From Lunularia cruciata (Eukaryota > Streptophyta > Marchantiopsida > Lunulariales > Lunulariaceae), in the NCBI GenBank assembly GCA_948567375.1, contig OX419761.1:684501-748500 (forward strand): a DNA stretch of 64,000 bases, in the 5' to 3' direction. Made by a program: the position numbers and the translations under genes. Positions 58,645 to 64,000 of this stretch are shown piece after piece (position 1 is the first letter of the stretch; the number at the start of each line of letters is the position of its first letter). Under the pieces are notes generated by a model that saw only the letters and a list, made by a program, of their open reading frames with translations, was not told the origin of the DNA and did not search any database.

Positions 58645-58757
58645 TTTCACCTGTTGTGCGTATATACATTGCTACACAACATACATTGCTGTCAACATCA
58701 TACACTATAGAAGCACAACCCACACATAAGTCATACATAGACTCTAAAGTGCCACAA
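58645..58757. repeat. 105-bp direct repeat, left copy
   Basis: It shares GTATATACAT.GCTACACAAC, CAACATCATACACTATAGAA and TAAAGTGCCACAAT with 59209-59315. Only a few bases differ. The pair brackets the LTR-like segment of copy G. Confidence 0.85.
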
Positions 58758-58758
58758 T

Positions 58759-59208
58759 AATCAGATTTTGCCTAACACTCTCAGCTCAACTCAACTCAAA
58801 TCAGTACTTGATCTGTCACTCTATGAACTGCCAACAACTGGGCACTGATTACAGTCAAGCCACACCCACTCAAGCATAGAGAATCCAGGTGACGCTCGCC
58901 GGCCTCTGTCCACCATAGCCAGGAACTCAAAGACTCAACATCAGAGAAGTGAGCTCTCTGGAGCTCACTTTGAAACTATACCCCCTGGACTCGAGCTAGC
59001 ACTGAAACCCTAACAGTCCCGTTGACGGCACACTTGACGGTGCGAATGGTGCAAAGTGACGGTGGGCCCCACCGTGAAGTCAGTACCTCAAACACCAAAT
59101 CTGACTGTCGGAAAGTAGTCCCTGAGAAACTGCTAGAATAACTCTAACTACTATCATTGGAACTCCAATGTCCGAGCAGCTAGATGCGGAACTACAAATG
59201 GCGTGATA
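58759..59208 (-). repeat. 3' LTR-like segment of copy G
   Basis: It aligns with the LTR-like ends of E and F, and begins on the minus strand at ATCACGCCATTTGTAG. The alternative is that the LTR starts at 59315 with TGTGGCACTTTAAAG after AGGGAGGCGAT, a plausible polypurine tract. The two boundaries cannot be separated here. Confidence 0.5.
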
Positions 59209-59315
59209 GCTGTCGTGCATATATACATCGCTACACAACATACATCGCTGTCAACATCATACACTATAGAAGCACAACCCACACATAAGTCATACATAGA
59301 CTTTAAAGTGCCACA
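59209..59315. repeat. 105-bp direct repeat, right copy
   Basis: Matches 58645-58757. On the minus strand it starts TGTGGCACTTTAAAG. Confidence 0.85.
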
Positions 59316-59484
59316 ATCGCCTCCCTAGCTGGCGGTTAGGTCCCTCTAACTCTAGATAGCCATCTACTCTAAGTATATGGTATACCCTCTAATGGGCAAA
59401 GATCAAGAGGTTGGGTGCTATGGAGCCCCATCGTTAGTCGCCTGTCTGCAATCTATACCATATAAAGAATGAACTAGCTATAGG

Positions 59485-59982
59485 TCAAGTACATCTAGGA
59501 CATAACCACTTTCCCTGAGGAACCACCGTGAGGGGAGGAGTCATACATGCCATATGCCATCCTCTCGAACAGCTATCACACACTAACATAGTAGCAGCTC
59601 CACCAGAAGAGCCACATAACATACACCTCAAGCCTGCACGTACAAGTGCCAAGCTTGGGTCCATAGTACCATCAATGTTTGGGAGGTGGCATGGCGCACA
59701 ATTGCGCACATGATCCTTCCAAACAACACCATCACGTCCTTCTAACACAAGGACTCCAGATGGCAAAACCTCACGCACTCTCAAGATAGTGTGGCCTGTA
59801 GAAACATCAAGTGTCGTCGGTGTTGTCTGTTATAGATATACATAGTCGCCTAGATGAAATCAACGAATCGAGGGTCTATAACCTTCTCCTCAAATGGTCG
59901 CATAGCATAAAGTATCTCTATGCTGAGCAATCGCCAAGTTCTCAAAGGCCATCGGCATCACTCTCCAAAAGATCTCTACCCA
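59485..59982 (-). pseudogene. integrase C-terminus with PHD finger (copy G)
   Basis: The frame first gives an integrase tail (TLDVSTGHTILRVREVLPSG, LVLEGRDGVVWKDHV) like the SH3-type module of gypsy integrases. A complete PHD finger follows at 59625-59491: C-x2-C-x11-C-x2-C-x4-H-x2-C-x14-C-x2-C, with CMLCG, LVCDSCSRGWHMAC and GKWLCPRC. The conserved Trp before the last Cys pair is present. The protein ends one residue after the finger. PHD fingers usually read histone H3 tails, so this could play the targeting role that a chromodomain plays in chromoviruses. That role is an inference. The PHD stretch itself has no stop. In copy C the corresponding part is cut off by element D. Confidence 0.85.
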
Positions 59983-60850
59983 CTAAGAACATGCGCTCAT
60001 CCATACATCGGGGTCATCCAAGTCCAAAACTACAGTAGCATCTTGACAAATGGTTGCAGGTAAATCTGGATCTCGTCCATAGAGTAGAAAGTATGGAGAG
60101 AAGGATGCTAAGGAGGCTTGCCGGCTGAACCGATAGCCCATGGCCAACCAAGGTAACTGGAGATCCCAATCTCCCAAGTGGCCTCTCTGCAAACCATACT
60201 TTCGCAATCCTCTCTTCACCGTCTGAACCACTCTCTTTGCTAAGCCATCTGCCTCAAGGTGATCTTGGGATGTAGTATGATGATCAATCAAAGCCTTGTC
60301 ACACAAGACCTGAAACTCCCCCAAGAACTCTATACCCTGATCAGTCAAAATCTCAACTGGTGCACCAAAATGACTAAGAACTCGATCCAAGAATGAGTAA
60401 GTTGTCCCTTCACTAGACTTGTCAAGAAGTGCCACCAACTCAATCCACTTGGAGAAGTGCTCCACCATCACCAAAACATATCGATGATGTCTCACAGTCA
60501 GCGGTAAAGGTCCGGAAAAGTCCAAACTCCAACGATAACCCAATCCCATGATAGGTAATGGGTGTAACTGTGGCGTAGGAGCATTGAATGATGCTCTAAC
60601 TCGGTCACAAACCACACATCTGGCAACAAACTATTGTACCTCGGTCTGCATACCGTGCCACCAATAATGACTCTGGAGTAAGCTATATGTACACTTTACT
60701 CCAAAATGTCCTAGCTCCTCATGAGCATGATGGACCAATTGTGGTCTCTGAGATGGAAGTGGTACTACTCACACTCTACCATCCTCCCATACACGCAAAA
60801 TGTGTCTACCCTCCAATCTGAACCGTCTGGCTCGCTGAAGAACACGGTCT
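59983..60850 (-). pseudogene. HHCC region and integrase core of copy G
   Basis: A long minus-strand frame (59983-60615) holds the core: RWSLDFSGPLPLTVRHH (first D), HFGAPVEILTDQGIEFLGEF (second D) and EADGLAKRVVQTVKRG. The residue aligned with the third catalytic acid is Lys (AKR, where other gypsy elements have AER or TER). Copy C has Gln at the same place. Upstream (60615-60850) is the zinc-binding region of the HHCC type, with stops. The core is otherwise open over 210 codons. Confidence 0.85.
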
Positions 60851-62560
60851 CTCTCCTTGGCCCCAATTGTGCCACCCACAACATTAGTGCAAAGATAGTC
60901 CATCACTAAGACATCATCATGAATGTCTTGCTGAATTGTACCAATATCTTCACTCTCTGGATCTGTGACCTCAATAACTCCTCCTATATGCGCTGAGAGA
61001 GATACCACCAAAGCCTCTGCAAATATACATAGAAAGGTTGATGCATGCCAACCTGGCACCATCTCCTCATCTGTCTCACCATGCCAACGTGCTCCGGTCT
61101 GATCCTGCTGGCTGGGACATAGGTTTCTACTCAACCCATCTGCATCACGGTTCACCACTCTAGGTCTGTGAACAACCGTGAAATCATACTCTTGTAAAAT
61201 CAGAGCCCATTGTGCAAGCTTCCCTGAAAGCTTGTCGGACTCCATCAACCACTTCAGCGGCTGATGATTAGTGATGAGAGTGAAGGGGTTACCAAATAGG
61301 TAACATCAGAAATGTGCTACTGCCCAAACTGCTGCCAAGCACTCTCCCTCATATGAACTATACTTCACCTCCGCTGAATTGTTGGAGCGACTAGCATAGG
61401 CCACCACAAACTCCTTCTCCTCATCATCATGCTTGGTGAGCACTGCTCCAAGCCCCAACATACTCCAATCAGTGTGAACCTAAAATGGTCGTCCCCTGAT
61501 CGGTCTCCTCAAAATAGGAGCAGATGTAAACCTCTCCTTGAGCTCTACAAAAGCTCTCTCCTGCTCATCTCCCCAACACCACTCCTGTGTAAGCTTGGTC
61601 AGCTTTGTCAAGGCCTTGGCAATGGCACTAAATCCTCTAACATAGCGGCAATAGAAGTTTGCCAACCCAAGGAATGCTCACACTCTGCTCACATCCGTAG
61701 GCCGAGGAATACGTGCAATAGCCTCCACCTTGGTCTGCTGGACACCAAGTCCTCCGGGGTAGATAGTGTGACCCAAATACTCAACCTGCTCATGGAAGAA
61801 CCTACACTTCCCAGGATGTAATTTGAGTCCATGAGATCCTCCACAGTAGTGCTATAAACCAAAATGTCATCAATATAGCACCAAGCAAAATCCAATCCAG
61901 CTAGGATCCTATCCATGACCCTCTGGAACTCAGCAGGAGCGTTCTTCAACCCAAATGGTAAGAACCTCCACTGATATAACACATCCTTGTAGTGAGGATC
62001 AATAGCCCAAAATGCTGCCTTGGACTTATCCCCCTCCCTGATCGGCAACTGATGATATCCCGCTCAAAGATCCAAAGTACTGAAGACCTTTGCATGCCCA
62101 ATCGCATCAAAAATCTCCTCCGGTGTAGGCATGGCATACCGATCAGCCCTGGTCTGTTGGTCGATAGGATGGTAATCTCCACACATCTGCCTATCTGTAT
62201 AGTTGCCATGCATATCCTTCTTGGCTGGCATCACTGTTGCTGATGCATACTCTCCATGTGAAATCTCCACCAAACTAGCCTCAAAAAGGTCACTACTCCA
62301 GCTCTGAATCAATGTCCTCTCCATCTCACTATATCGATAAGGATGTCGGAAAACTGGTGTGTCGCTAGTCAGCTCAATCCGTATACCAGGTCCCTTCAGA
62401 GCACCCAAATCCTTCATATTGAAGGCAAAACAACTCGTGTGACTCCTCAAGAACCTCCAAACCCTCCGTCTTTCCTCTCCAGTAAGCTTGGGTCCAAGAT
62501 CTGGCTCCCAAGTATCCTCTGTAACTATAGTAGGAGTGGAAGACGTACTGACTGGCTACT
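60769..62560 (-). pseudogene. RT, RNase H and connection of copy G
   Basis: The segment before RT reads KLTGEERRRVWRFLRSHTS and KDLGALKGPGIRIELTS, and the palm follows with VLYQWRFLPFGLKNAPAEFQ and CYIDDILVYS (both Asp kept). A 40-bp deletion after VYSTTVED, compared with copy C, shifts the frame. A TGA at 62064-62066 interrupts STLDL-AGYHQL. RNase H lies at 61260-61470 and is partly broken. The connection is open at 60769-61248 (LAQWALILQEYDFTVVHRP, NRDADGLSRN). Confidence 0.85.
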
Positions 62561-62675
62561 ACACTGGGCCCGTGGGAGCAATAATGACATGCTCCCGACC
62601 ACTAGAGGTCCTAACCTCTGTGTGAAAAACTCCCTCCACTCTAGCTGCAAGCTCCACACGTCCTTTGGCTGCATC

Positions 62676-64000
62676 CTATGTGGACGAAGGGTGTAATCCA
62701 AGTAGCCCATGCTCACCTGGATGGACTCCAAGTAGACCACTCTCCCTAGTAGCTATTGGATGTATCCCAAGAATACCATGTCCACTCGGTCCATCGCCCC
62801 CAACATGTGCCTGAATCGTCTCGATAGGCACATGGCTCACAAATGTCCGAGTGGTGATGCCTATCAAGCGCATCCTACGCTGCTCTGCCAAGCCAAGGCT
62901 CACAATCCAGGTCAAATAGTTCAGGTCCATAGCCTGACCTAACACCTGATGCCTGGATGCCTCTGACAATGCTGGAACAGTGGTAATACCGGTGCAAAAA
63001 CTCATCGCCTGCTCTCTCTCATCAGCATTGGGCTCCACCAACTGCTGTAACTGTGAGTCCCAAACAAGTCCAGGTCCTCCCTCTCAAAAAGCATGAGAGC
63101 ATGGGAAACTCATGAGTGTGGGAAATGCAGCTCTAGGCTGTCCAACTAGGTTCACCACTACCATAGGTGACCTATCAGCCACTACCACTAACTAAGACTA
63201 ACGTCCAGCATCCAAGATATCATCAACAAGAATGTGGTCTAGTCGCTGAATCCCATCATAACTATGCTGTAGAACCTCTCTGGGTAAGAGGTTTGTCCAC
63301 CAAAGACAAAGACGATGAGCTCGTGATCCCACTCTAGCTACATCTAACAATACAGCAGGTCCTATCTAAGAATGGACCTGATGTGTACTCGCCACCACTC
63401 TAGTGCGAGAATCAACCATCAAAGGAACGTTCTCCAAAAGGTAAGCTAGAGAAACAGACTGATGAACCTGGAGATGTCGTAGTATCCGTAACATCTCCCA
63501 AAACACACCAGAACAAGGATCCTGAAGACCCAAACCACAGCCTGCACGTGTATGTCCCTGACATGGCCATCCAGAAATCACCAAGTGAATAGGCCCATGT
63601 CTCTCTAGGTCATGCGCCCCCAATAAGGAAATGTCTCCTGGTAGGGCCTTCTGGTAACCTCTGACTGCTTACATCGGTAATAACTCTGGATACCGATAGG
63701 CCAAGTGTGCCACATGATGTAGAGAGACTTGCCTAGCAGGCTCATCTCTCTCTACATACAAGTACCTCTGTACTTGTATACCCGCCTGTAACACCGCAGC
63801 TAGTCCGGTGTTGATCCCACCAAACAACTCCAATAGGCATATCCCCTCTACTGGATACTGCCAAGCAATGAGTGTGGTATCCAAAGGTGTCAAAGTAATT
63901 GCCTCTGGAGGCTCATCCTCACACTCATCTCCTGATGGTACAAAGGCTCCACTCCAAGCCTGCTGCACCAACTGATCTGCATGCTACTACAATGCCTCCT
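62676..64000 (-). pseudogene. retrotransposon-encoded C5-cytosine DNA methyltransferase (copy G)
   Basis: One frame runs from the window end to 62676 without indels, broken by stops at 63669 (TAA), 63366 (TAG), 63198 and 63192 (TAG) and 63084 (TGA). Motif I is LLELFGGINTGLAAVLQAG (63836-63801). Motif II is YLYVERDEPARQV and motif III is YPELLP. Motif IV is VISGWPCQGHTRAG with the catalytic Cys at 63563-63561. Motif VI is YLLENVPLM (Glu at 63434-63432) and motif VIII is VGSRAHRLRLWWTN. Motifs IX/X are TTVPALSEASRHQVLGQAMD. The order is I to X, not the permuted order of plant DRM enzymes. The family transfers methyl groups from S-adenosylmethionine to cytosine C5. The same frame continues through the linker into RT, so it was probably part of the pol polyprotein. 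Confidence 0.88.

Larger units (their letters stand above)
58759..64000 (-). mobile_element. C-family gypsy element G with methyltransferase and PHD finger
   Basis: On the minus strand from the window end the order is methyltransferase, linker, RT, RNase H, HHCC region, integrase core, integrase C-terminus, PHD finger, 3' UTR and LTR-like sequence (59208-58759). It is the best-preserved C-family copy. The methyltransferase-to-RT stretch keeps one frame without indels. Gag and the upstream pol part lie outside the window. It is inactive because of several stops, a 40-bp deletion in RT and a changed catalytic integrase residue. Confidence 0.85.

Noticed and set aside
62676-64000. Host DRM, CMT or MET1 methyltransferase gene
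   Set aside because: The motif order is not permuted (unlike DRM), no chromodomain or BAH domain is seen, and the frame runs straight into a gypsy RT. A second copy has the same layout, so it belongs to the element.

Overview
The window looks like nuclear DNA of a land plant, probably a seed-free one (bryophyte, lycophyte or fern). It holds one well-preserved host gene, a cellulose synthase-like D (CslD) gene at 31813-35617 on the minus strand with two short introns. Almost everything else is nested, mostly decayed LTR retrotransposons of the Ty3/gypsy type. The lineage call is an inference from the CslD protein and the element types; I cannot name the species.

Layout. 1-5308: 3' end of a gypsy element (A) with a 3.6 kb LTR that carries decayed coding-like sequence. 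5309-12225: a fragment of a second gypsy family (C, plus strand; RT, RNase H, integrase), split by a 4.06 kb TG...CA insertion (H, 6706-10765) that is mostly a 104-bp minisatellite. 12226-20048: a nearly full-length gypsy element (D) with two 0.69 kb LTRs, a tRNA-Asp-like primer site, an extra zinc-knuckle ORF and a gag-pol frame with few lesions. 20049-28122: LTR, leader and gag of a C-family copy (E, minus strand), split by a complete chromovirus (B, 21885-27543, minus strand) with a perfect 5-bp target duplication. 28123-31480: a LINE-like remnant and unassigned sequence. 31813-36300: CslD and its upstream region. 36300-43431: AT-rich intergenic DNA. 43432-48000: a decayed B-family copy (B') with a solo LTR of family A in it. 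48040-56647: a decayed C-family copy (F) with a different solo LTR (48955-49701) in it. 56648-58290: another B fragment. 58759-64000: a better-preserved C-family copy (G, minus strand), cut by the window end.

The most unusual system is family C. Copy G has a C5-cytosine DNA methyltransferase (motifs I, IV, VI, VIII and IX/X) directly upstream of, and in the same reading frame as, the reverse transcriptase. Its integrase ends in a C4HC3 PHD finger. The older copy F keeps the methyltransferase region and the same linker, so this is a family trait and not a chance insertion. The gene order appears to be gag - unknown - methyltransferase - RT - RNase H - integrase - PHD. Retrotransposon-borne cytosine methyltransferases are known from dinoflagellates and charophyte algae; a land-plant gypsy element that joins one to a PHD finger may be new.

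A second regulatory signal is in chromovirus B. Its LTRs hold perfect heat-shock-element arrays (alternating GAA/TTC at 5-bp steps) just upstream of a TATA box, and the diverged copy B' keeps one of them. All boundaries come from reading the sequence by eye; degraded copies have approximate limits.
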